From: Candidatus Bathyarchaeota archaeon
GTDB taxonomy: Archaea; Thermoproteota; Bathyarchaeia; TCS64
Length of the DNA: 7,174 bases
Assembly (NCBI GenBank): GCA_030669135.1
Contig: DAOVEE010000091.1
Location: forward strand, 1-7,174
Direction: 5' to 3'
Shown: positions 1 to 6,006 of the stretch, one piece after another
How the letters are laid out: the number at the start of each line of letters is the position of its first letter
How positions within the stretch are numbered: the stretch's first letter is position 1
Program-made: the position numbers and the translations under genes
Notes under the pieces: model-generated
The model's input: the letters and a program-made list of their open reading frames with translations, nothing else
The model's database searches: none
Told to the model about the DNA's origin: nothing

Positions 1-97
1 GGAAGGCAATTACGACGAAGAGATCAACAAGCTGATGAAGGGTTCGAAGGAGGAGCTTGCCGAGCTCTATAACAACAGGGAGATCGATCTGAGTTGA
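1..97 (+). CDS. 3' end of an unidentified gene (partial)
   Basis: The frame beginning at base 2 is open and encodes 31 residues ending in NNREIDLS before a TGA at 95-97. The visible tail is charged, probably helical, and has no cysteines or other diagnostic motif, so I cannot name the protein. Its stop overlaps the TTG start of the next gene by four bases (TTGA, 94-97). This is typical of translationally coupled archaeal operons and places the gene in the same transcription unit as the flavoprotein and HdrA. By context it could be an iron-sulfur or HdrB/HdrC-like partner of these two proteins, but nothing visible proves that. Confidence 0.7.
   Translation, partial: EGNYDEEINKLMKGSKEELAELYNNREIDLS
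77..82 (+). promoter_or_regulatory. possible Shine-Dalgarno for the flavoprotein gene
   Basis: AGGGAG lies 11 bases before the TTG at 94, inside the end of the upstream coding region. It is a partial match to the archaeal anti-SD partner (GGAGGTGAT) and supports the TTG start over the in-frame GTG at 106 or ATG at 127. The four-base overlap with the upstream stop also favours TTG. Confidence 0.4.
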
Positions 98-1746
98 GTG
101 ACTACGTGAGCGGATACCCGGAGTACATGCAAGAGAGCCTCAAGAAAGTCGAGGCAACTAGAGCGAGCCGGGTTGGTAAGAGTTTCACCCCGATGACCGC
201 AGAAGAGAGGCAGCGGGTACTAGAGGAGTACCACCCAGACTGGAAGATGGACCAGAAACGCGAGCTCAGAGTCGGCCCAAGTAAGGGTGAGCTCATGCCC
301 CACGAGGTGGTGAACATACTAGAAGCCCACAACATGATCAAACCGGATCAGATAGATCTGAGTAAAATCGACTACGACGTAGATGTGTTGATCATCGGTG
401 CAGGTGGAGCTGGACTGAGCGCAGCGCTCCTCGCCAACGAGAACGGGATCGCCCCGGAAAACATACTCATTGTCCAGAAGCTCAGGCTAGGTGACGCCAA
501 CAGCAAGATGAGCCAAGGCGGAATACAGGCGGCTGACCACCCCAATGACAACCCGGCCATACACTACCTCGACGTGATCGGTGGAGGCCACTACTACAAC
601 AAACCCGAGCTGGTCGAGGCCATGGTCAAAGACGGCCCCGACGTCATCAAGTGGCACGAGGAGCTGGGCGTACTATACGACAAGCTAGAGGACGGAACGA
701 TGCAGCTCGCCCCAGGAGGCGGCACCAGCAGACGAAGGATGCACAGCTGCAAAGACTACACAGGTGTGGAGATAACGCGAGTCCTCATGGACGAGATCAT
801 CAACAAGGGGATCAGCTACGTCGAGTTCACGTGCGCCGTCGAGTTCGTAATGGACGATATGGGTCAGGTAGCCGGAGCGGTATTATACGACATGGACAGC
901 GACGAGTACAAGATCGCCCGAGCAAAGTCCACCATCCTGGCGACAGGGGGATTCGGGAGGCTGCACATACAAAACTTTGAGACCACCAACCACTACGGCG
1001 CCACTGGGGACGGCATAGTGATGGCTTACCGCGCGGGAGCCAACCTGATCCATCTCGACAGCACACAGTTCCACCCCACAGGCTCGGCGTACCCTGAACA
1101 GATAGTTGGACAGCTGTGCACAGAGAAGCTTAGAGCCAGGGGGGCTCAGCCCTTAAACGAGGACGGCGAACTCTTCGTCTACCCCCTCGAGACCCGCGAC
1201 GTAGAGGCGTCTGCCTTAATCCGTGAATGCTACGGTAGAGAGCGGGGCATCACCACTCCCTCAGGGGTGAAAGGCGTCTGGCTCGACACCCCCCTCATCG
1301 AAATAATCAACGGCGAGGGAACCATTGAACGCGAGTTCGCCGCCATGTTCAGGAACTATAACAAGTTCGGCATAGACATAAGGAAGGAGCCCATGCTCGT
1401 CTTCCCGACCCTCCACTACCAGAACGGGGGAGTCGAGATCAACGTCAAGTGCGAGACCAATATACCCGGCCTCTTCGCCGCCGGCGAGATCTGTGGCGGC
1501 GTCCACGGAAAGAACCGGCTAATGGGCAACAGCCAGCTAGACCTCTACGTATTCGGACGAAGAGCCGGGAAAGCCACCGCTGAGAGAGCTAAGACGGCGA
1601 AAATAGGTAAACTAAACCTGGATCACCTTGACCGCTACGAGAAATGGCTGGAAGAGGAGGGAATCGAAACGGATAGAAAGTCTCCGATATTGCTCCCCGA
1701 GTACCGCGGCGAGAAGACGTTGAAGCACCAGTTAAAACTACTGTAA
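94..1746 (+). CDS. fumarate reductase/succinate dehydrogenase-type FAD flavoprotein, HdrA-associated
   Basis: This 550-residue protein belongs to the FrdA/SdhA/L-aspartate oxidase flavoprotein superfamily and probably reduces fumarate (or a related unsaturated acid) to succinate, or the reverse. Residues 96-118 form the Rossmann FAD site (GAGGAG at 102-107), followed by QGGIQAA (141-147), a TGDG motif (304-307) and the capping domain. The catalytic set of fumarate reductases is present: His327 in HPTG, Thr343-Glu344, Arg368 in TRD, His441 in HYQNGG, and Arg475 in NRLMGNS. Three things are odd. About 95 residues precede the Rossmann fold, where family members usually begin almost at once. The position of the covalent FAD histidine appears to be Asn136, so FAD is probably non-covalent. 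The C-terminal helical domain is short, with about 55 residues after the last FAD motif. No signal peptide or membrane segment is visible, so it should be cytoplasmic. The start is TTG, overlapping the upstream stop; hdrA follows after 10 bases. It might act on another enoate. The family is certain, the substrate is not. Confidence 0.88.
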   Translation: MSDYVSGYPEYMQESLKKVEATRASRVGKSFTPMTAEERQRVLEEYHPDWKMDQKRELRVGPSKGELMPHEVVNILEAHNMIKPDQIDLSKIDYDVDVLIIGAGGAGLSAALLANENGIAPENILIVQKLRLGDANSKMSQGGIQAADHPNDNPAIHYLDVIGGGHYYNKPELVEAMVKDGPDVIKWHEELGVLYDKLEDGTMQLAPGGGTSRRRMHSCKDYTGVEITRVLMDEIINKGISYVEFTCAVEFVMDDMGQVAGAVLYDMDSDEYKIARAKSTILATGGFGRLHIQNFETTNHYGATGDGIVMAYRAGANLIHLDSTQFHPTGSAYPEQIVGQLCTEKLRARGAQPLNEDGELFVYPLETRDVEASALIRECYGRERGITTPSGVKGVWLDTPLIEIINGEGTIEREFAAMFRNYNKFGIDIRKEPMLVFPTLHYQNGGVEINVKCETNIPGLFAAGEICGGVHGKNRLMGNSQLDLYVFGRRAGKATAERAKTAKIGKLNLDHLDRYEKWLEEEGIETDRKSPILLPEYRGEKTLKHQLKLL

Positions 1747-1755
1747 GGAAAAGGA
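1747..1755 (+). promoter_or_regulatory. ribosome binding region of hdrA
   Basis: The 10-base gap between the flavoprotein stop and the hdrA ATG at 1757 is purine only (GGAAAAGGA, then A). It serves as a weak Shine-Dalgarno and indicates coupled translation of the two genes. Confidence 0.4.
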
Positions 1756-1756
1756 A

Positions 1757-4114
1757 ATGTCTGACGAGAAGATAGGCGTCTGGGTCTGCGAGTGCGGCGG
1801 CAACATAAGCGACGTGGTGGAGACCCAGGAGATCGCCGAAGCCATCAAAGACGAAGTCGCCTACGTGAACGTGGAACGATACCTCTGCAGCAAGCCAAGC
1901 GTCGACGGCATAAAGCAAGCCGTCGAGAAACACGGACTAGACAGAGTGGTGCTTGCCTGCTGCACCCCCAAGATGCATAGGACGACGTTCCTGAGCAACC
2001 TTGAGGAAAAGGGCGTCAACCCGGCTTTCCTTGAGATTGTGAACATTAGGGAGCAGTGCAGTTGGGTGCACAAGGACGACCATGAGGGGGCCACCCAGAA
2101 GGCGCTGGACCTAGTGAGAGGCGCAGTTACCAAGGTAAAAGAATCCGTTCCCCTCGAGTCTAAGAGAATGGAGGTCGTCCCCGAGGCGTTGATAATAGGA
2201 GGCGGCGTAGCGGGGATCACGACCAGCCTAAGACTAAGCGAAAACGGGATGAAGGTGCACCTAGTCGAGAAACGGCCCAGCATCGGAGGACACATGATCC
2301 AGTTCCCTAAGGTCTTCCCGACGCTGGACTGCAGCCAATGCATACTTACGCCCAAGATGGCTGAGGTGAGCCAGAGCCGGAACATAGACCTCTACACTTA
2401 TAGCGAAGTCAAGGAGATCAACGGCGTACCGGGCGACTTCAACGTAAAGGTCTGGGTGAAGCCAAGGGGAGTCGACCCGGAAAAGTGCATAGGCTGCGGC
2501 GTGTGCAACACGGTCTGCCCTGGAAAAGCCAAGGACGAATACAACGAAGGGCTCAACGAACGTAAAGCCATATACAGGCCGTTCCCTCAGGCCGTTCCCA
2601 GCATATATACCATCGACTACGACGCGTGCCTCAGATGTGGGGCATGTGAAAAAGCGTGCCCCGCCGGCGCGATAGACATCGACGACCCTGGGAAGGAGAT
2701 CGAGTTAAACGTCGGAGCCATTGTCCTCGCTACAGGCTTCGAGCTGTACGATCTAAGCGGGCTGCCACAGTACGGCTACGGCGTATACCCGAACGTCGTC
2801 ACGAGCCTCGAGATGGAGCGAATACTTGACGTTAACGGTCCAACGGGAAGCCGGCTAATAGTCCCTGAGACGGGGAAAGAGGTCAACAGCGTCGCCTACG
2901 TGCTCTGCGCAGGAAGCAGGGACACGGAGGTAGGGCGCCCATACTGCAGTCGCGTATGTTGCCTCTACAGTCTGAAGCAGGCTCAACTGCTTAGAGAAAG
3001 GAACGTCGACGTCTGGATACATTACATCGACATAAGAGCCCCAGGCAGAAGGTACGAGGAGTTCTACAGGACCACCCAGGAGAAAGGAGCCATGTTCGTC
3101 AAGGGCAAGGTCACGGAGATAGTGCCTGAGGGCGACCAGGTGCTTGTGCGCAGCGAGGACATGATGCTCAACAGGATGGTGGAGAACCCCGTTGATCTCG
3201 TGGTGCTGGCGCCGCCTATCGTTACGACGGAGGAGACGCTGAAGCTGGCTGAGAGCCTTAGGGTCCCTATCGACGAGGATCAGTTCGTGCTTGAGCGGCA
3301 CCCCAAGCTGGACCCGATGAGCACTAAACGCGACGGCATCTACGCGGCGGGGGTGATAATCGGTCCGAAGGACATCCAGAGCACTACGGCGGAAGCGGAG
3401 GGGGCGGCGATGAAGGTCGTGAACTTCCTCAGCGGTGACCGCGTCATCGAGCCGAACAAGGCTTTCCTCTCGGACCCAGAAGTATGCAATGGCTGCGAGG
3501 AGTGCGTCGAGGTATGCCCAGAGAACGCGATAACCATGAATGACGGAAAACCTGTGATAAACGATGTAATGTGCAGTGGCTGCGGAGCCTGTATCCCGGC
3601 GTGTCCAGAGAACGCTTTGGACCAGCAGGGGCTCAGTGACGCTCAGTTGAAGGCGAACATAAGGGGAATCCTAGACCACAGTGAAGCAGAGCTCAAGATA
3701 CTTGCGTTCGTCGAGCAGGAGCTGGCGTACACCGCCGTCGACCTGGCGGGGATCGCCCGTCTAACCTACCCGAGTAGCGTAAGGATCATATCGCTGCCCA
3801 GCATGGCGCGTCTAAAGAAGGAGCACATCCTGTACGCCTTCGCCCACGGAGCGGACGGCGTCATGATGCTGGAAGCCCCGGAGCACGAGGGACCATACGG
3901 ATATGCACACGTGATTAGCGAGGAGCGGATAGACGAGTACCGGTGGGAGGTCGAGGACGACGACGTGGACAGCAGCAGGATATGGTTCAGCAGAGCATAC
4001 GTTCCGGACTGGCGTAAACTTGAGCGCGTTTTCAAGACGTTCCACGACATCGTTGATGGTGAAGGCCCCCTCGAAGATGATGTCCGCGATGCGCTTCTCG
4101 AGGAGTACAGTTAA
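1757..4114 (+). CDS. hdrA: HdrA-like FAD/iron-sulfur protein fused to a cysteine-free MvhD domain
   Basis: This 785-residue protein resembles heterodisulfide reductase subunit A, the FAD subunit that splits or merges electron pairs in cytoplasmic Hdr complexes. Residues 1-135 are the HdrA N-terminal cluster domain (CECGGNI at 11-17, Cys44, ACCTP at 67-71, REQCSWVH at 98-105). A thioredoxin-reductase-like FAD domain follows (GGGVAG at 148-153, Cys192/Cys195, Cys384, CSRVCC at 397-402). It is interrupted by a two-cluster ferredoxin insert (Cys244/247/250/254 and Cys291/294/297/301). A second two-cluster ferredoxin sits at Cys577/580/583/587 and Cys606/609/612/616. Residues 645-767 look like MvhD, normally the [2Fe-2S] protein that links HdrA to hydrogenase or formate dehydrogenase, but this copy has no cysteine at all. 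It follows the flavoprotein gene in the same operon and a T-tract ends the unit. No HdrB or HdrC lies downstream. The domain plan also resembles QmoB, but the partner here is fumarate reductase-like, not APS reductase. Its role as electron partner of the flavoprotein is inferred from context. Confidence 0.93.
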   Translation: MSDEKIGVWVCECGGNISDVVETQEIAEAIKDEVAYVNVERYLCSKPSVDGIKQAVEKHGLDRVVLACCTPKMHRTTFLSNLEEKGVNPAFLEIVNIREQCSWVHKDDHEGATQKALDLVRGAVTKVKESVPLESKRMEVVPEALIIGGGVAGITTSLRLSENGMKVHLVEKRPSIGGHMIQFPKVFPTLDCSQCILTPKMAEVSQSRNIDLYTYSEVKEINGVPGDFNVKVWVKPRGVDPEKCIGCGVCNTVCPGKAKDEYNEGLNERKAIYRPFPQAVPSIYTIDYDACLRCGACEKACPAGAIDIDDPGKEIELNVGAIVLATGFELYDLSGLPQYGYGVYPNVVTSLEMERILDVNGPTGSRLIVPETGKEVNSVAYVLCAGSRDTEVGRPYCSRVCCLYSLKQAQLLRERNVDVWIHYIDIRAPGRRYEEFYRTTQEKGAMFVKGKVTEIVPEGDQVLVRSEDMMLNRMVENPVDLVVLAPPIVTTEETLKLAESLRVPIDEDQFVLERHPKLDPMSTKRDGIYAAGVIIGPKDIQSTTAEAEGAAMKVVNFLSGDRVIEPNKAFLSDPEVCNGCEECVEVCPENAITMNDGKPVINDVMCSGCGACIPACPENALDQQGLSDAQLKANIRGILDHSEAELKILAFVEQELAYTAVDLAGIARLTYPSSVRIISLPSMARLKKEHILYAFAHGADGVMMLEAPEHEGPYGYAHVISEERIDEYRWEVEDDDVDSSRIWFSRAYVPDWRKLERVFKTFHDIVDGEGPLEDDVRDALLEEYS

Positions 4115-4117
4115 CCA

Positions 4118-4130
4118 ACTTTTTTAACAA
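4118..4130 (+). terminator. T-tract terminator after hdrA
   Basis: Four bases after the hdrA TAA comes ACTTTTTTAAC, with six T in a row at 4120-4125, in AT-rich DNA and without a stable hairpin. Archaeal RNA polymerase stops at such U-tracts, and a new TATA box follows about 30 bases later, so the operon probably ends here. Confidence 0.55.
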
Positions 4131-4151
4131 CGTTTCAATCCATGATTATAG

Positions 4152-4160
4152 CTTAAATAG
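4152..4160 (+). promoter_or_regulatory. TATA box of the malic enzyme gene
   Basis: CTTAAATAG is close to the archaeal TATA consensus. Its centre is about 35 bases before the TTG at 4191. Initiation about 25 bases downstream would give a leader of roughly 10 bases or less. No Shine-Dalgarno is found at normal distance from the TTG, which fits a nearly leaderless message. Confidence 0.55.
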
Positions 4161-4190
4161 TTAGTAGGGGTCATTTCTTCACGATTCGAT

Positions 4191-5525
4191 TTGAGTGTCG
4201 ACACAGAGGAACTTCTTAAAAAAGCGTCTAAGTGGAAGGAGATTGCCCCAGACTACCATGCCTTCTACCGAGGGAAGGTGGAGGTCATGCCCAAATGTAC
4301 CATACGGAGCCTCCAGGACTTCAACATATGGTACACGCCTGGTGTAGCCGAGGCCTGTCTCCAGATTGAGAAAGATAAGGAGAAGGCGTATGAGCTGACC
4401 AGCAAGTGGAACTACGTCGCCGTCGTCAGCGACGGGACACGTGTGCTTGGGCTTGGTGACATCGGCGGCCAAGCCGGCTTGCCGGTTATGGAGGGCAAGG
4501 CCCTTATATTCAAGTACCTGGGGGGAGTGGACGCGTTCCCTATCTGCCTGTCCACCAAGGACCCTGACGAAATCATTCAGGCCGTAAAGTGGATAGAGCC
4601 AAGCTTCGGAGGAATCAACCTCGAGGACTTCTCAAAACCAAAGTGTTTCTACATCCTCGAGAAGCTCAGGGCCGAGATGCCTATACCTGTCTGGCACGAC
4701 GACCAGCAGGGCACGGCCGCCGTCATCCTTGCGGGAACCATCAACGCCCTCAAGTTCGTCGGCAAGAAGATGTCTGAGGCGAAGTTTACCATAGTTGGTA
4801 CTGGTTCAGCTAACACGAGGACGTATTACGTGTTGAAGGCAGCGGGAGTCAACCCAAAGAACATCATCCTAGTTGACAGCAAGGGCACATTAGGAACCTA
4901 CAGAGACGACATAAAAGACACCTACAAGTGGCCCATCGCTGAGGAGACGAACCCCGACAACGTCGAAGGAAGCATCAAGGAGGCGGCAGAGGGAAGCGAT
5001 ATAATGATCGCAGCCTCCAAGCCGGGTCCAGGGACGATAAAGAAAGCTGATGTCGAGGTGATGGCCACTGACTCTATAGTGTTCGCGTGCGCTAACCCGG
5101 TGCCCGAGATATGGCCTTGGGAGGCCGAGGAAGCCGGAGCCAAGGTAATCGCAACAGGGCGCAGTGACTTCCCTAACCAGGTTAACAACAGCCTTGTCTT
5201 CCCCGCGATATTCAGAGGGGCTCTGGATGTACGCGCCAAGACTATCACAGACGAGATGTGTATCGCTAGCGCCACGGCGCTCGCTAAGCACGCGGAGGAC
5301 AAGGGGCTCACGAAGGACTACATCATCCCGGCGATGAGCGAGTGGGAGATCTACCCGCTCCAAGCGATGGAGACCGGTCTGAAGGCTATTGAGCAGGGCG
5401 TCGCCCGTAAGAAGCTGAGTAAGGCGGAGATATACGAAAGAGCGGAGTCCATCATAAAGCGTACGCAGGACGTCGTCAAGGCTCTCATGCAGCAGGGCTT
5501 CATAGACGCTCCCCCACCTGAATAG
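4191..5525 (+). CDS. malic enzyme (oxaloacetate-decarboxylating malate dehydrogenase)
   Basis: This cytoplasmic 444-residue enzyme converts malate to pyruvate and CO2 while reducing NAD(P)+. The N-terminal malic domain has YTPGVAEAC with the general acid Tyr48, VSDGTRVLGLGDIG (79-92), and MEGKALIFK with the catalytic Lys103. The metal ligands are Glu145-Asp146 (NLEDF) and Asp171 (HDDQQGTA). The C-terminal nucleotide-binding domain has GTGSAN (203-208), then the family motifs ANPVPEIWPW and GRSDFPNQVNNS. The last residue of the dinucleotide motif is Asn instead of the more common Gly, a variant I recall from a prokaryotic subfamily; the choice of NAD or NADP cannot be read from it. Length is normal for the short prokaryotic form with no phosphotransacetylase domain. 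The TTG at 4191 is chosen because it fits the TATA spacing and the family N-terminus. The gene is monocistronic between two terminators. Its place beside a fumarate reductase-like operon suggests C4-acid metabolism. Confidence 0.94.
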   Translation: MSVDTEELLKKASKWKEIAPDYHAFYRGKVEVMPKCTIRSLQDFNIWYTPGVAEACLQIEKDKEKAYELTSKWNYVAVVSDGTRVLGLGDIGGQAGLPVMEGKALIFKYLGGVDAFPICLSTKDPDEIIQAVKWIEPSFGGINLEDFSKPKCFYILEKLRAEMPIPVWHDDQQGTAAVILAGTINALKFVGKKMSEAKFTIVGTGSANTRTYYVLKAAGVNPKNIILVDSKGTLGTYRDDIKDTYKWPIAEETNPDNVEGSIKEAAEGSDIMIAASKPGPGTIKKADVEVMATDSIVFACANPVPEIWPWEAEEAGAKVIATGRSDFPNQVNNSLVFPAIFRGALDVRAKTITDEMCIASATALAKHAEDKGLTKDYIIPAMSEWEIYPLQAMETGLKAIEQGVARKKLSKAEIYERAESIIKRTQDVVKALMQQGFIDAPPPE

Positions 5526-5530
5526 CGGCG

Positions 5531-5549
5531 TCTTTTTTCCTTCTCTTTG
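5531..5549 (+). terminator. pyrimidine-rich first terminator of the malic enzyme gene
   Basis: Right after the stop codon, 18 of the 19 bases here are pyrimidines, with six T at 5533-5538 and further T-rich stretches after it. This is the standard archaeal U-rich termination signal, placed just ahead of the hairpin terminator at 5556-5588. Confidence 0.5.
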
Positions 5550-5555
5550 CTTTGT

Positions 5556-5588
5556 ATCTGACCTGTAGCAGGTCAGATCTGTTTTTTT
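5556..5588 (+). terminator. hairpin plus U7 intrinsic terminator
   Basis: The arms ATCTGACCTG (5556-5565) and CAGGTCAGAT (5569-5578) are perfectly complementary, giving a 10-bp stem with the three-base loop TAG. Three bases later comes a run of seven T (5582-5588). It has the bacterial rho-independent form and lies between the malic enzyme stop and the next promoter on the same strand, so termination is the natural reading. A symmetric protein-binding site is a weaker alternative. Confidence 0.75.
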
Positions 5589-5636
5589 CTGGTTTTCAGC
5601 AGGGGAGATTGATTCTGGCCTGGTCTCGCTGCACAC

Positions 5637-5650
5637 AAATAAGTTTTTAA
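5637..5650 (+). promoter_or_regulatory. TATA-type promoter of the zinc-ribbon gene
   Basis: AAATAAG followed by TTTTTAA forms the only AT-rich TATA-like element between the terminator and the ATG at 5704. Initiation about 25 bases downstream would fall near 5670-5675, inside the left arm of the inverted repeat at 5665-5690. Confidence 0.4.
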
Positions 5651-5664
5651 CGACCAGTCGTGCG

Positions 5665-5690
5665 TACTATTCACAGTCGAATGAATAGTA
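5665..5690 (+). repeat. 9-bp perfect inverted repeat, possible operator or leader hairpin
   Basis: TACTATTCA (5665-5673) and TGAATAGTA (5682-5690) are exact reverse complements separated by eight bases. The repeat overlaps the predicted transcription start and ends 13 bases before the ATG. It could bind a dimeric repressor or fold in the mRNA just before the start. Eight bases of the arm (TACTATTC) recur at 6018-6025 before the next gene. Confidence 0.5.
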
Positions 5691-5703
5691 TAGCGTCTGG
5701 TTG

Positions 5704-5931
5704 ATGGAGGGAAATAGCGCGCCGTATTGTACCGAGTGTGGGGGGAAGCTTAAGTGGGACGCTAAGCTCCGCCACTATAGCTGCCAGAGCTGTGGGTTGA
5801 CTTACACGGAGGCGGAGCTCTCCCGCGCATTGGAGAAGCTCTACGACAGGGATGACGACGAGGATGAGAAGCGGAAGCAGCGTAACCAGGACTACCTTGA
5901 CTGGTGGACGAGCTCGAAGAAGAAAAAGTAA
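5704..5931 (+). CDS. small zinc-ribbon protein
   Basis: This 75-residue protein has an N-terminal zinc ribbon with ligands Cys9-Cys12 (CTECGG) and Cys27-Cys30 (CQSCGL). A predicted helix follows at 36-47, then an acidic run (48-55, DRDDDEDE), a basic stretch, the motif YLDWW (64-68), and four lysines at the C-terminus. The ribbon resembles those of transcription factors and ribosomal proteins, so nucleic-acid or protein binding is likely, but the precise role is unknown. I recall similar uncharacterised small zinc ribbons in other archaea without being able to name a family. The ATG at 5704 is preferred over the adjacent TTG at 5701. No Shine-Dalgarno precedes it; a GGAGG lies just inside the gene at 5706-5710. 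It stands between a strong terminator and an AT-rich spacer, so it may be its own unit or read into the DUF47 gene. Confidence 0.85.
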   Translation: MEGNSAPYCTECGGKLKWDAKLRHYSCQSCGLTYTEAELSRALEKLYDRDDDEDEKRKQRNQDYLDWWTSSKKKK

Positions 5932-5943
5932 AAAGTTTCTAAA

Positions 5944-5987
5944 TAGAATAATTACTATAAATATCTCTGAATAATTAGTATATTCTA
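5944..5987. repeat. AT-rich imperfect inverted repeat
   Basis: TAGAATA plus TACTA (5944-5950, 5953-5957) pair with TAGTA plus TATTCTA (5976-5980, 5981-5987), giving 12 base pairs with a two-base bulge and an 18-base loop. It lies in the 122-base AT-rich spacer between the zinc-ribbon and DUF47 genes. The stem is weak and may partly reflect base composition. A good TATA-like string (CTATAAATA) falls within it. Confidence 0.3.
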
Positions 5988-5992
5988 AATTG

Positions 5993-6006
5993 TTTAAAGT
6001 TTAATA
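5993..6006 (+). promoter_or_regulatory. probable TATA region of the DUF47-endA unit
   Basis: TTTAAAG (5993-5999) and the adjoining TTTAATA (6000-6006) are TATA-like. Initiation about 25 bases downstream would fall near 6020-6030, leaving a leader of about 25-35 bases that includes the Shine-Dalgarno at 6045. A second candidate, CTATAAATA near 5955-5963, would give a longer leader. Confidence 0.4.

Noticed and set aside
651..980. 109-codon open frame on the plus strand inside the flavoprotein gene
   Set aside because: It is arginine-rich out-of-frame translation of a conserved catalytic region and has no start signal.
1861..2385. 174-codon open frame on the minus strand opposite hdrA
   Set aside because: It lies wholly inside the conserved HdrA N-terminal and FAD regions on the other strand, with no promoter or ribosome site.
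2855..3301. 148-codon open frame on the minus strand opposite hdrA
   Set aside because: It mirrors the conserved FAD domain of HdrA and shows no motif of its own.
94..4114. Interpretation as APS reductase plus Qmo complex
   Set aside because: HdrA fused to MvhD recalls QmoB, and ApsA is in the same flavoprotein superfamily. However, the flavoprotein keeps the fumarate reductase catalytic set (HPTG, TE, TRD, HYQNGG, NRLMGNS), and no ApsB-like ferredoxin or QmoA/QmoC gene is present.
4890..5636. 248-codon open frame on the minus strand opposite the malic enzyme gene
   Set aside because: It overlaps a gene with full malic enzyme motifs, its own sequence is low in recognisable domain structure, and it starts inside the hairpin/T-tract terminator region. 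It is a by-product of codon bias in the real gene.
5701..5703. TTG at 5701 as start of the zinc-ribbon gene
   Set aside because: The adjacent in-frame ATG at 5704 is the more likely start; the two differ by one residue and no ribosome site separates them.
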